Positions 1 to 10,859 of a DNA stretch of 64,000 bases are shown one piece after another; within the stretch, counting starts at the first letter, position 1; every line of letters starts with the position of its first letter. Source of the DNA: Hymenopus coronatus (taxonomy: Eukaryota; Arthropoda; Insecta; Mantodea; Hymenopodidae); NCBI GenBank assembly GCA_030762935.1, contig CM060890.1, forward strand, positions 151,121,129 to 151,185,128. Reading direction: 5' to 3'. Below the pieces are notes generated by a model. The model was not told the origin of the DNA. It saw only the letters and a program-made list of their open reading frames with translations, and searched no databases. The position numbers were made by a program, and so were the translations under genes.

Positions 1-194
1 TACAAAACGCTACAATTTGTTTAGTCTTGGGTTGGCAACATGCTACTGAACACCTTCAGTTGTGTCCTCCGCCAGCACCAGTAACGTCACAAACACTCTA
101 AAATAATTTTAACAAGCTATTCCAAAAACATATGTATACTTTTGTGAATAAATGGTTGCATCTAGTATTTCCATCAAATTCGTTAATCGTATTC
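1..194. other. Unassigned sequence at left edge
   Basis: AT-rich sequence with no recognisable gene, repeat or long open frame. It ends where the palindrome of an inverted family A copy begins. Confidence 0.5.
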
Positions 195-875
195 ACCTTC
201 TCCATATGTACTATGTGCATGTATATAGAGAAGGTATTGTAATGCACCCAAAAATTCGACACCGAGATTTCATCAGAAATACATGTTTTGAGACAACCTG
301 AATAATAAAAAAAAAAAAAAAATTATTTTACAAGAATTTCCGTGTGTGTGTGCTGTGTGTATGTCTGTGGGACAGCAAAGCTCAAAACTGAAAAGCCCGT
401 TAAATACCAAAATGGATATTCAAGTTCAATATCTTCCAAGGATGCGACACGAAGGTTTTCAGAAAATTCCCCACCCCAACTACACTTTATATGGAAAAAA
501 AACTTCGAAAAGTTTGTTTTTCTCAAAAATGACACTAACGATTTTGATTAAAATATCATATTTTAAGATATTTAAATGACAAATAAAACAAAAAGCTTCA
601 ATTTTCTGAGAATAGCCTCTGAAAATAAGTTTAAATTGAATGAACTTTGCAGAATTTTGCACATGTGGTAAACCGTAAGAGATAGACAAAAATTAACCAT
701 ACAAAACATATAGACCTCGTTAAAACACACAATTTATGTTATGTATATTTTTTTCATGGAGTTGGCTGTTTTTGTGATATTGCTTGTTATTGGTTTCAGC
801 TTTGAAAAATATACTTTTCTCATACGGGAATTTGTCAACCCCTGTCCATACCAACAAAGGAACTTCAGTCACATA
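195..875 (-). repeat. Family A dispersed repeat, copy 1
   Basis: This is an inverted copy of the roughly 0.85 kb family seen about 20 times in the window. In consensus orientation the family runs: a 5' segment with ACTTTCTCTAC; a TTACTTG-TTCCTTGTAAG block; a GGAATATCTCAAAAAC block; an AATCAAAATCGTTAGAGCC block; a GTCGCATCCCTGGAAG block; a CA or CG microsatellite; GGTGAAATCTCGGTATCGA; and a terminal palindrome built on CTTCTCTATACAC and GTGTAGAGAAAG. Here the palindrome is at 195-236. The copy breaks off at 875, exactly where the long-inverted-repeat polymerase element begins, so the element appears to have inserted into this copy. Confidence 0.85.
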
Positions 876-2752
876 AGTAGTTAAGTAAGGAGAGAGCTGG
901 CGCATTGGCAAGTGAGCATACACAGGAAAGATAGGGAATGCAAGGCATTTGTATACCCTAGCGTGAGCATACATGGTAAAGACAGGGAATTCAAGGAGGA
1001 GGGGAGGATCTAACCTATGGTCAGAGTATTAAGAGTATTTGCCAGTCCTTGAGAGTGCTTTTCCAAGGCCGTCTGCATTGTTTTTTCAGTTCTGTTTACG
1101 GTTTTTCTAAGAATTGTAAGATGTTTTATCGATTGTTTGTACTGCAGGGCTGCTGTCTGAAGACCTTTTTTTTATTATTATTATTTTGCAGCATTTTCCT
1201 CTGCTTCTTGAATGTGTACGGAACATTTATAACACTTCTTGTGGGTTTTTCGGGTACTAAGACAGATGTTTCGAATGCTTTTTAATGACATTTCATGTCA
1301 TTTGGAGGATATTTAGAGCCCTAGGACAGTTAGTTACACGACACTCAGCAGATACTTTCTAGTTCTTTTCAAGTGATTTTGCGCCATTTTGTGCGTATTA
1401 GGAGCTCTAAAACACAGGTATTTTAGGCTTTTTCAGACGTTTTTGCTCATATTTTGCCTTATTTTGCAGTGTTTTCTAATGATTTTTGACACTTTTATAA
1501 GCCTTTTAGTACGTTTTAGTGTTATTTTTTCAGTGATTGTAGCGCTTTCTCATACGTTTTTCAGGATATTAATGTTGATTTTTAACGTTATCAGTGTTGT
1601 TTAGCATATTTTTTAATGTCAAGCCATGCCATTTGGGGAAAGTGTTTAGACCTGTAGCCCGGTATAGTGATTAGACACTTTAGATATTTTCCATACATCT
1701 CGAACAGTTTTATTGGTATATAACACTCTAAAACAATCATTTTTGTCCTTCTTTATCGTTTTGCTAATATTTTGCGGTGTTTTCTAATGTTTTAGCACTT
1801 TATAGACATTTTAGCACATTTTTAATATATTTCGCTGTATTTTGCTGTGTTTCGTAGTGCTTTATGCTTCCATACAGATCGTTTACGACTTTTAAAGTAT
1901 TCAGAAATATAGAGTACTGTTAAACCCTAGAGCAATAACTATTTCAACCCGCTTTGAATGTATTTTTGGAAACTCTTTAAGAACTTTGAGCCAGCGACGA
2001 AGGTGTAGTGACGACATTTTTAGGAGCAGTTTAACCGTATTTGAAGCGCCATTTATTTTCTTAGTTTGATAGTAATTTATCGCATTTAATGCTAGTTTAT
2101 ATCTGTAACAAATTCATGCACTTTCTGCAGTAATTGATGTCTTCGTTTCAGTGTTTCTGAAGTTTTTTTCACACTATTCGTCTCGTTTTATAGCATTTTC
2201 ATATGTTCCTGGTCAGTTTGATCGCGTTTTATAGCCTATCCAATGTTTTTACAGTTTCGTCATATTTTTCCACAGTTTGGATCCTTTATGATCATTGCTA
2301 TATTGTGTTTCAGTATTTTGTAGTCCTTTATATCCTTTATGCAGGAACTAACTTGTGAAGCAAGAGGATATGTTTATATGGTTTCAGTCTTTCTGAGGTT
2401 GTAAATCTAACATAGCTTATCTTCTTGTGTCTCCATCTCTTTATTTGTCTTTTTGAATGATGTCTTTCTTTTTGAGGCTGACACTAGAAGAAGGGTCTAA
2501 GCTTTTGTGATCGAGGTGTTTATAATTTTTGTGAGCATCTTAATTCTTCGTCTCTTATTGTTTTACAGCCTGTTTTCTTCTAACCTTAGGTCTCAGTCCG
2601 ACTTTTCCGTTAGCTTCATCTTTAAACTTTCCCAATACTTTTTTGTTCTGTGTGGAGTAGCACACCTGGTTGCAGGGTAATCAGATGTATCTAAATGTTC
2701 AAGAAATTGCATTTTGTCCCGATATATGTAAGAGGTTGTGGTTGGCTGAAAC
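876..2752. repeat. Left terminal inverted repeat arm
   Basis: Positions 876 to about 2581 are the reverse complement of about 8220-9972, with scattered mismatches and small indels. Positions 2582-2752 are the reverse complement of about 7425-7606, inside the polymerase 3' end. The left arm therefore lacks the roughly 610 bp that lie between these two blocks on the right. Open frames inside the arm (for example near 1049-1285 and 1389-1604) are F- and L-rich, and their inverted copies on the right differ in length, so I do not call them genes. Confidence 0.85.
2582..2752 (-). pseudogene. Inverted fragment of the DNA polymerase 3' region
   Basis: This segment is homologous, in reverse orientation, to about 7425-7606 of the polymerase pseudogene, just downstream of its YMDTDSF motif. 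Shared blocks include the stretch around the ACTCCACACAGAAC and CCCAATACTT sequences. About 15 bp present at 7580-7595 are missing here. It is a broken fragment of the thumb/C-terminal region with no independent coding capacity. Confidence 0.8.
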
Positions 2753-4140
2753 CTGAACTATAAGGCCCAAGTTAACATAAAAAAAACCTGGTGTTAATGG
2801 TCTTAGCATGTCAAACTATGATTATATATTGATTTTAACCTGGAGGGTCTCGGTTTGACTCTAGATTGATATATGGAACTTTAATTTCCTATAGAGACCA
2901 TACTAATTTAGATACTGACGTTGAACAAACTTTATTCAATATACAGCATTACGTGCAATGTTTAATATACACAGATTTACCTGAAGGTCCTGGGTTTGAG
3001 CAAAATATTTAAAAATAGTTATCTCGGGAACTATTAATCCTAACGAGACGGAGTAAAGCCTCCAACATGGTTATTATTACGCGACAACAATTTTGAGAAT
3101 AAATTATGATTGTAGGTCCTTGGTTCGCCTTTATAAGTTTTGAGGACGTTTTAAGTTTTGAGCGTAATTCTTGACTATTAGGCCGAAATTACCAGAAAAA
3201 CGTGTATATTGATGTTTTTAACAGTTGCATATAAGATTCTAAGTACTTCTTAGTCCTGAGGACCCACTTCGTTCTCCGACTCTAATGGACCTTAATTTCG
3301 AGGTGAATGACTCTTAAGAGGAATGGACTTGAAGAGAACGAATAAAGCGGAAACGGTTGCCGCTCCCTCCGTTCTTGAATATTGATACAAATAAAAAAGA
3401 TAGCATTAGGGACTTAGTTCGAGTCTACAAAGGTTCCGATTTTATAACTGCTATATTGCTTAAATAAATATGCACATTACGGACAAATATTTGGATATTA
3501 AAGTGGTTTAATTACTTTATAAAAAGAACACGGGTTCGATTCCTGTCCTTTCTTTACAGACCTTTTTAGGATTTCATGTGAATACAGTTGCTTTAGCTGG
3601 TATCCTTCTATCGTGGGTAGTGGAAGGTATGGAAGGAGAGCATGACTGAACATGGTTATTCAAGAATAAGCATGATGAAAACAAGGCTTTTAGGAGGTGA
3701 TGTTAAAGATTGACATATGAGGTTGGTAAGAAGATGCAGGGGGAGGGGGCTAAAGCATGAGGGGAAGGCAAATGCATTAACCTATCGGACGGCTTTTACG
3801 AGCAACAGCGGGAAATGAATGTTGTACAACTGTACATGCTTAATCCTCGATTATATGATAATTCATGGGTTGGTGCAGATAAAAGGATATAAAACTATAA
3901 AATCTATTAAAACATGTAAAAACATATATCTGATATATAATATGACTTCTTAAAATCTCTAAAATATGAGTTCTAGCTCGAGCAGCAAACGCAGAAAAAC
4001 CAGGGAAATGGCATTGCTTAAGTCACGTGATCTCCTAGCAGGTCTGTACCGTTGGTATTTTAGGAGGGGGCTGACTATAGCAGGTCTTCATTGCGGCAGT
4101 TTGCTTCGAGTCGAGTATATTAGCTCCTCTTAGTGAAACT
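2753..4140. other. Non-coding interior of the polymerase element
   Basis: No long open frame and no recognisable protein. Several short stretches resemble a tRNA B box (for example GGTTCGATTCC near 3533-3543), but none has a matching A box or acceptor stem. Sequence complexity is ordinary and AT-rich. Confidence 0.5.
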
Positions 4141-4145
4141 AGCTA

Positions 4146-4226
4146 CCAATAGCGAGAAAAACGTGGTAAGGCTATAAAAGTTCTGTCCTTTCTATCATAT
4201 TTAGAAGTATTTATCAGATTGGAGAC
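4146..4226 (+). promoter_or_regulatory. Candidate core promoter of the polymerase ORF (CCAAT and TATA box)
   Basis: A CCAAT motif lies near 4146 and a clean TATAAAA at 4173-4179, 48 bp upstream of the first ATG (4227) of the polymerase frame. An initiator-like TCAGAT lies near 4214. Spacing suits an RNA polymerase II core promoter. The motifs are seen directly; function is inferred, and the downstream gene is broken. Confidence 0.4.
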
Positions 4227-7200
4227 ATGCAGAAAGCTACATTCAGCGGAGTATCTGCGAACTCTACCTCTACTTCTGGCTGCAGTTGTATTAAGTGCGG
4301 CAAACGTTTTCAAAGGATCTATAATAAGACACGGCATGATATGAGCTGCGTACAACTCTTCAAATGTAGACATTGTGCTGCAACCTTCAGCAGCGAATAC
4401 AATGGAATTCGTCATGAAGAGCATTGCGGAGCAAGCATGCCTCTGAAGAAAACTAAAACCGAGCCTGCCCGGCATCAACTATTGACTACAATGGAAAATG
4501 AGTGCGACAAGAAAGAATATGAGACATCGTTTGAAGGGCGTCTGAAATCTTACTGCATCCGATGCAATTCGAGCAAAGACATGAAGACTTACCTGCAGGA
4601 AGCTAAGCAGAGGATTATGCCATCTGTCCAAAAGAAGCTTTCCATACATAAAGCTGTGAAGATTAACCTGTTAGTGGAGTGTCGATTTGTAAATAGTGCT
4701 GGAGAAACTACCGACAAGACCTCCAAAACCAGGAATCAAGCATTGTTTCTAGAAACTGATTTAGATGCCATTCTGGAGACTAAATTCAAGAAACTGGATG
4801 CTGAAATGTAGGAATCACAACTTAAAGGAAGCAACTGGGCTCTGCCTTGCTGTAGAGGAGTTACACCTTCGAATTAACAAGTACAACCCCCTTCGCGGCA
4901 GCAGTTATATTCCTCTACCTGCATCTATAGAAGCAAAGAAAGCGTGTGTCAACCCCCACAACCATCGTAATGAGAGATGTTTTTATACGTTATCCTTGCA
5001 CAATACATTGAAAAGGACCCTCAATATGTCAGCAAATACAAGAAACTCGAAGAAAAATGACTTCTCATGCATCACGTTTCCTACACCATTGTCTGAAATC
5101 CCGATATTTGAAAAGAAAAATAATATATCTATTAATGTGTTTGGACTTGATGAAAAGAAAGTAGTGTTTCCAATCAAAGTTGTAGAGAAAGAACTACCTG
5201 ATCACCGGGATCTCCTTCTGCTGAGTGATGGAACTGGTATGCATCATTGTGTATATATCAAAAACTTTGAGAAGCTTATTCCAGAACAAAAAACAAAACA
5301 CAACGGACGAGTGTACACCTGTAAACACTGCTTCACCCATTTTGATAACCGATATGGACGTAGTGGAGTGGAAAAATTTAAGGAACATGCGACTATCTGC
5401 CGGTAGTATGCTATCGCTAGGATAGTTATGCATACAAAGGAAGCCTCAATCATTCAGTTTAAAAATGTAGAAAGGATGTTGAAACTTCCGTATGTCAGAT
5501 TTTGAGAGTATTCTTAGTCCAATCTACTCATGCGAATCTAATCCCGAAGCTTCCTATACAACATCTTATCAGAAGCATTCCCCAATGAGTTTCGCTGTTT
5601 ACGTCAAACCATCGTCATCTGTTGAACAGCTGCAGACTGATCTTCCTATTGTCCCTTATGTATACAGAGGATACGATGCTGCTGAGAAATTTATGGATTA
5701 TCTAATATTCCTTGCTAATAAGATTAGCAGTATATACACATCTGCTAAGCCTCTTAAACTATCGGATCTACAACAGGAGGATTTCAAGTCTTCTACCGAA
5801 TGATACTAGTGTAATAACAAATTCACTGAAGAAAACTGGAAAGTTAGGGATCATGACCATTTGACTGGTGAATATCGCGGAAGTCTTCACAATGAATGCA
5901 ATCTAGCCTGCAAAACACCGAAGTATGTTCCTGTCTTCATGCACAACTTAAGCGGATATGATTTTTATTTCATCGTTAAACAGTTAGGTTGTACAAGTGA
6001 AAGAGTGGAGGTGATTCCGTGCTCAGAAGAAAAGTATATTTCATTCTCGAAGCATGTTGGGGATATTAAGCTTCGGTTTGTGGATACATACCGTTTCCTC
6101 AGTTCAAGTTTGGATAAACTAACAAAACCCTAACATCGTTTCCTAAGACATGCAAATACTTTGGCAAAGAGGAAATTGGTTTGGTGACACGCAAAGGAGT
6201 ATTTCCCTTTGATTACATCACGCCATGGCATGTTTTGAAACAAACGTGCTTGACTCCAAAGAAAGCGGTCTACAATAGATTAAATGAAGAGGAAATTAAT
6301 GATCAAAAGACTACGAACATGCTAAAAATGTATGGGGACAATTTAAAATCTAAAATTTGGGAGAATACAGTGACCTCTACTTAACCTCAGATGTAGTTCT
6401 TCTCGCTGATGTTTTTGAAGTCTTCAGAGAGCAGAAATTAAATACTCATAAAGTTTATCCTGCACATTACTTTGCATCTCCGGGACTTACCTGGGATTCT
6501 ATGCTTTTGTATACCGGGGTATGAGCTAGAATTGTTATTGGGTTATGAACAGCTTCTCGTGGTAGAATCTGGCATAAGGGGAGGTCTATGTCAGGTGTCT
6601 CACCGGTATGCTCAGGCTAAAAACAGCCACAAGAAGGAGTTTGATCCTAATAAATCAACTCAATTTATTACATACGAAGACGCAAATAACCAATATGGAT
6701 GGGCTATGCAGCATCCACTGCCTTATGGAGGATTTCAGTGGGTTTCTCCTGATAGTATTAACATAGAAATATTAAAAGAAGATGCTCCTCTTGGATATAT
6801 ATCCGAAATTGATGTGGATTATCCTACTGAGCTTCGCGATCTTTATAATGATTTGCCATTCTTGCTTGAGTGCCTGAAGCCAAAGAATTCGAGTGTAAAG
6901 AAACTAATTGCGGACTTTGGAAGCAGGAAGAAGTATGTGTACATTACATGGCGTTAAAACAGACACTCTCACATGGCCTACGACTTGCAAAAATCCATCG
7001 TGTGCTACAATTTCAACAGTCGTGTTGGTTAAAACCTTACATAGCGTTTAACCACAAGCTGCGGCAACAGGCTGGAAATGACTTTGAAAAGGACCTGTAA
7101 AAGCTCTTCAACAATGCTATGCTTGGAAAAACCATTGAGAATATACGAAGTCGCATGGAAATACGCCTTGTAACAAACGTGAAAACATTGGAAAAGCTGA

Positions 7201-7880
7201 TTTCTAAGCCTACATTCAATGATAGAAGTATATATCGACCTAATCTTGCATCAGTACATATGGCATCGCGGCAGATTATATTCAGCAAGCCAATATGCAT
7301 CGGTATGAGCGTAATGGATATCTCAAAACCTCTCATTTACTCTTACCAATATGATCTGTTATTGCCGTATTCTGGGGTTGAAAACTTGAAGCTTATGTAC
7401 ATGGATACGGATTCCTTCATTCATCGAGTCACAACATCTGACATATATCAGAACCAAATGTAATTTCTTGAACATTTAGATGCATCTGATTACCCTGCAA
7501 GCCACGTGTGCTACTCCACACAGAACAAAAAAGTATTGGGAAAGTTTAAAAGTGGAGCTAACGGAAAAATCATTCAACCTTTTGTCGGACTGAGACCTAA
7601 GATGTAAGCTCTCGATATTGATGGAGGAATGATTAAAAATATTAAAGGTATAAAACGAAGCGCTATTAAGCAGTACATCACATTCGACAGTTTTGTAGAT
7701 TGTCTTAAAAGCAGTGAAATAATAAGAACTCCTATGAATTTCATCATTTCACAACAGCATAACGTTTCGTCTGTAAAAGTCAACAAAATCGCTCTATCGC
7801 CTCATGATGATAAAAGTGTGATTGCTGCTGATGGAATATCAACCTATGCTTATGGTCATTACAAAGTTGTGACAGTATAA
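4227..7880 (+). pseudogene. Broken type-B DNA polymerase (Polinton/adintovirus-like)
   Basis: The gene spans about 1,200 codons, with homology visible nearly end to end. Order of parts: an N-terminal C2H2/CxxC zinc region (CSCIKCGKRF then CRHCAATF, 4280-4420); a conserved N-domain with NKYNPLRGSSYIPLP (about 4875-4920); a second zinc region (CKHCFTHF, near 5320); exonuclease I SDFES (5495-5509); a zinc/HNH-like region near 5850; exonuclease II HNLSGYD (about 5942); exonuclease III YLTSD (6378-6392); polymerase motif A DANNQYG (near 6680); motif B NNAMLGK (near 7110); and motif C YMDTDSF (7398-7418). The frame is broken by shifts near 4808, 5406-5490, 6133-6180, 6384, 6522 and 6957, and by in-frame stops at 5801, 5807, 7098, 7461 and 7605. 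Catalytic acidic residues are mostly kept despite the breaks, so decay looks recent relative to divergence. It would have replicated the element, probably by protein priming if it follows the Polinton pattern. Confidence 0.9.
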
Positions 7881-9972
7881 TGTGAGAAACTACTTACATT
7901 GCCCATCATCGGTATCGTGGTAGCAAAAAAAATTGAAGTTTAGACTCCGAACACTCCCATGCATATAGCGAAGGCATACGAAGAGAGAAGAATAAGAATG
8001 AGAGGTGGCGGGAACTCTGCCATTAGAACACATTTTTTATGCTGGTCTCAAGCCCAGATAAAAGTGGAGAGACTTCTAACCTCACAGGCTAGATATAAGA
8101 ACTAGAAGCTGAAAAGACTGGCTAGAAATTAGAAAGTATGTCCAGCCCTTCAACAGAAATAACAACAATAACAACAAGGAAACAGGGCGGGATCATTATT
8201 CTACCGAAAAAACACCTTGATTAGAAGAAAGTAGGCTGTAAAACAATAAGAGACGAAGAATTATGAGGCTTACAAAACAGTAAACATCTCGACAACAAAG
8301 GCTTAGACCCTTCTTCTAGTGTCAGCCTCAAAAAGAAAGACATCATACAAAAAGACGAAGCAAAAAGCAAAACAAAACAAAAAAAAGAGAGAGAGAGAGA
8401 GATGGAGAAACAAGAAGATAAGCTATGTTAGATTTACAACCTCAGAAAGACTGAAACCATTTAAGCATATCCTCTCGCTTCACAAGTTAGCCCCTACATA
8501 AAGGATATAAAGGATTGCAAAATACTGAAACACAATATAGAAATGATCATAAAGGATCCAAACTGTGGAAAAATATGACGAAACTGAAAAACACTGGATA
8601 TGCTATAAAAAGCGATCAAACTGACTAGGAACATATGAAAATGCTATAAAACGAGGCAAATACTGTGAAAAAAACGTCAGAAACACTGAAACGATGACAT
8701 CAATTACTACAGAAAATGCATAAAATTGTTACAGATATAAACTAGCATTAAGTGCGATAAATTACTATCAAACTAGGAAAAGAAATGGCGCTTCAAATAC
8801 GGCTAAACTGCTCCTAAACGTATACAAAAATGTCGTCAGTACACCTTCGTCGCTGGCTCAAAGTTCTTAAAGAGTTTCCAAAAATACATTCAAAGCGGGT
8901 TGAAATAGTTATTGCTTGAGGGTTTAACAGTACTCTATATTTCTGATTACTTTAAAAGTCGTAAACGATCTGTATGGAAGCATAAAGCACTACAAAACAC
9001 GGCAAAATGCAGCGAAATATATTAAAAATGTGCTAAAATGTCTATAAAGTGCTAAAAACATTAGAAAACACCGCAAAATATTAGCAAAACGATAGAGAAG
9101 GGCAAAAATGGTAGTTTTAGAGTGTTATATACCAATAAAACTGTTCTAAATGTATGGAAAATATCTAAAGTGTCTAATCACTATACCGGGCTACAGGCCT
9201 AAACACTTTCCCCAAATGGCATGGCTTGACATTAAAAAATATGCTAAACAACACTGACAACGTTAAAAATCAACATTAATATCCTGAAAAACGTATGAGA
9301 AAGCGCTACAATCACTGAAAAAAAAACATTAAAACGTACTAAAAGGCTTATAAAAGTGTTAAAAAGCATTAGAAAACACTGCAAAATAAGGCAAAATATG
9401 AGCAAAAACGTCTGAAAAAGCCTAAAATACCTGTGTTTTAGAGCTCCTAATACGCACAAAATGGCGCAAAATCACTTGAAAAGAACTAGAAAGTATCTGC
9501 TGAGTGTCGTGTAACTAACTGTCCTAGGGCTCTAAATATCCTCCAAATGACATGAAATGTCATTAAAAAGCATTCGAAACATCTGTCTTAGTACCCGAAA
9601 AACCCACAAGAAGTGTTATAAATGTTCCGTACACATTCAAGAAGCAGAGGAAAATGCTGCAAAATTATAATTATAAAAAAAAGGTCTTCAGACAGCAGCC
9701 CTGCAGTACAAACAATCGATAAAACATCTTACAATTCTTAGAAAAACCGTAAACAGAACTGAAAAAACAATGCAGACGGCCTTGGAAAAGCACCCTCAAG
9801 GACTGGCAAATACTCTTAATACTCTGACCATAGGTTAGATCCTCCCCTCCTCCTTGAATTCCCTGTCTTTTCCATGTATGCTCACGCTAGGGTATACAAA
9901 TGCCTTGCATTCCCTATCTTTCCTGTGTATGCTCACTTGCCAATGCGCCAGCTCGGTCATTATTCAACTACT
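7425..9972. repeat. Right terminal inverted repeat arm
   Basis: Inverted counterpart of 876-2752. The inner block (7425-7606) overlaps the polymerase 3' end, and the outer block (about 8220-9972) is non-coding. The two blocks are separated by about 610 bp that the left arm has lost. Differences between arms are mostly single-base changes. Confidence 0.85.
7881..8219 (+). other. Segment unique to the right arm, with one short ORF
   Basis: This follows the polymerase stop and has no counterpart in the left arm. A 48-codon ORF (7959-8105, start MHIAKAYEERR) is present, with no family I recognise. It may be chance or a small accessory protein. Confidence 0.25.
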
Positions 9973-10045
9973 TATGTGACTAAAGTTCCTTTGTTGGTAT
10001 GGAGAGATGTAGAGAAAGTAATGTGAATAGAACACGACAGTTTTT
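9973..10045. repeat. Family A fragments at the right edge of the polymerase element
   Basis: Positions 9973-10002 are the inverted copy of the left host flank 846-875. Positions 10003-10040 match, in reverse, the 5' end of family A (GATGTAGAGAAAGT and TGTGAATAGAACAC). The inserted copy of family A therefore resumes here in its original orientation, but with an intruding 30 bp inverted piece and a gap of roughly 200 bp. Confidence 0.6.
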
Positions 10046-10157
10046 TTTAAAATAAAATTTGGATATTTTGTTCCATGTAAAGGGAACAAAATATCCAAAT
10101 TGTTTTGAGTGGAGAGTATCCGTGGAAATCTTTTGTGTTAGACCTTTTTCTAATAAA

Positions 10158-10158
10158 G

Positions 10159-10235
<77 letters not shown>
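10158..10235. repeat. (TTA)n microsatellite
   Basis: About 22 TTA/ATT repeats follow a T-run. Frames over it encode poly-Asn or poly-Leu and are not genes. Confidence 0.95.
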
Positions 10236-10236
<1 letters not shown>

Positions 10237-10339
10237 GGTGCATCAAAACTCGGCATGTAAATTTTGGAGGAATGCATACTTGCTCTCCCTAGGTATACAT
10301 TGTTGGATAGTTTCCCACTTTGTAATCAAAGTACATTTG

Positions 10340-10391
10340 CGGTGGCGCCCTTAACTGTCCAGCAAACGCTGGACAGTTAAGGGCGCCACCG
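10340..10391. repeat. Perfect 24 bp inverted repeat with AAAC loop
   Basis: Arms 10340-10363 and 10368-10391 are exactly complementary around a 4-base AAAC loop. The right arm is the beginning of the adjacent SINE, so the left arm looks like an inverted copy of the SINE 5' end. Confidence 0.95.
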
Positions 10392-10595
10392 TGGCTGAGT
10401 GGCTAGACCAAGCCAACCAGGGTTTGAACCCAGGGCATCTGAGCGAATTCCCTTTGGGTTCTCTGAGATTCAGCTTCCTGCGTTATTAGCAATATCTCAT
10501 ACCTTTCACACGGTCTCATCTCAAACCAGTTCCAGACCGACAGCGGGACGAAACTCTGGCACACCGGAGCAAGGTTAAAGCAATAGTGAAATCTA
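10368..10595 (+). mobile_element. tRNA-derived SINE
   Basis: The head carries RNA polymerase III boxes: A box TGGCTGAGTGG (10392-10402) and B box GGTTTGAACCC (10421-10431), with spacing normal for a tRNA-type promoter. The body runs to a conserved-looking tail around GCGGGACGAAACTCTGGCAC (10543-10562). A related tail occurs in reverse near 57,680. The 3' boundary is approximate, and no clear target duplication is seen. Confidence 0.75.
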
Positions 10596-10601
10596 GTAGC
10601 T

Positions 10602-10853
10602 TTACATAACCAGGAGTGTGTGTCTGGTTACACAAAAATAAACTAGAGAGCACATTCTTTTTAAAACATGTGAGTTTCTCCAGCTGTTCCACAAATCAGC
10701 TATCCTTTTATCTACATGATGCTTATCAAGTTGCACATTGCCAGCAATAGTCACATGCCTTCTGAGACTTTGAGTGTGACTACTCAAACTAATTTGCGAT
10801 CCAATGTAGAATGCGTTGCATTTCGCAAAATATACAAAAGAAACAATCAACAT
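10602..10853 (-). pseudogene. Possible Penelope-type GIY-YIG endonuclease remnant
   Basis: An 83-codon open frame contains FVYFAKCNAFYIGSQ, followed by an H/R-rich segment (SLRRHVTIAGN) and DKHHVDKR. This resembles the VY..x..C...YIG start of the GIY-YIG endonuclease that ends Penelope-like retroelements. No reverse transcriptase is adjacent. The match is short, and the classical Gly-Ile-Tyr is not intact, so this could be chance similarity. Confidence 0.35.
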
Positions 10854-10859
10854 AAATGT

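Larger units (their letters stand above)
876..9972. mobile_element. 9.1 kb long-inverted-repeat element carrying a broken type-B DNA polymerase
   Basis: The outer 1.7-2.5 kb on each side are inverted copies of each other, and a degenerate B-family DNA polymerase lies between them. The left terminus reads AGTAGTT and the right terminus AACTACT. Long inverted repeats, an AG start and this polymerase type fit the Polinton/Maverick or adintovirus group. However, no integrase, packaging ATPase, protease or capsid gene is visible, and the length is about half that of a full Polinton. I infer a non-autonomous or internally deleted derivative. No direct target duplication is visible; instead the symmetry runs about 30 bp into flanking family A sequence (846-875 against 9973-10002). 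Confidence 0.75.

Noticed and set aside
1049..1604. F/L-rich short ORFs inside the left inverted repeat arm
   Set aside because: The right arm copy of the first ORF is broken and the second differs in several residues. The composition is just T-rich sequence.
3485..3560. Possible tRNA gene (B-box-like GGTTCGATTCC with T-arm pairing)
   Set aside because: No acceptor stem or A box at proper distance. Similar short motifs recur in the same stretch without structure.
876..10002. Ordinary target-site duplication at the polymerase element
   Set aside because: The flanking 6-mers are CACATA and TATGTG, which are inverted rather than direct, so they are part of the extended symmetry.
9980..10292. 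Poly-Asn and poly-Leu open frames
   Set aside because: Translations of the (TTA)n microsatellite.
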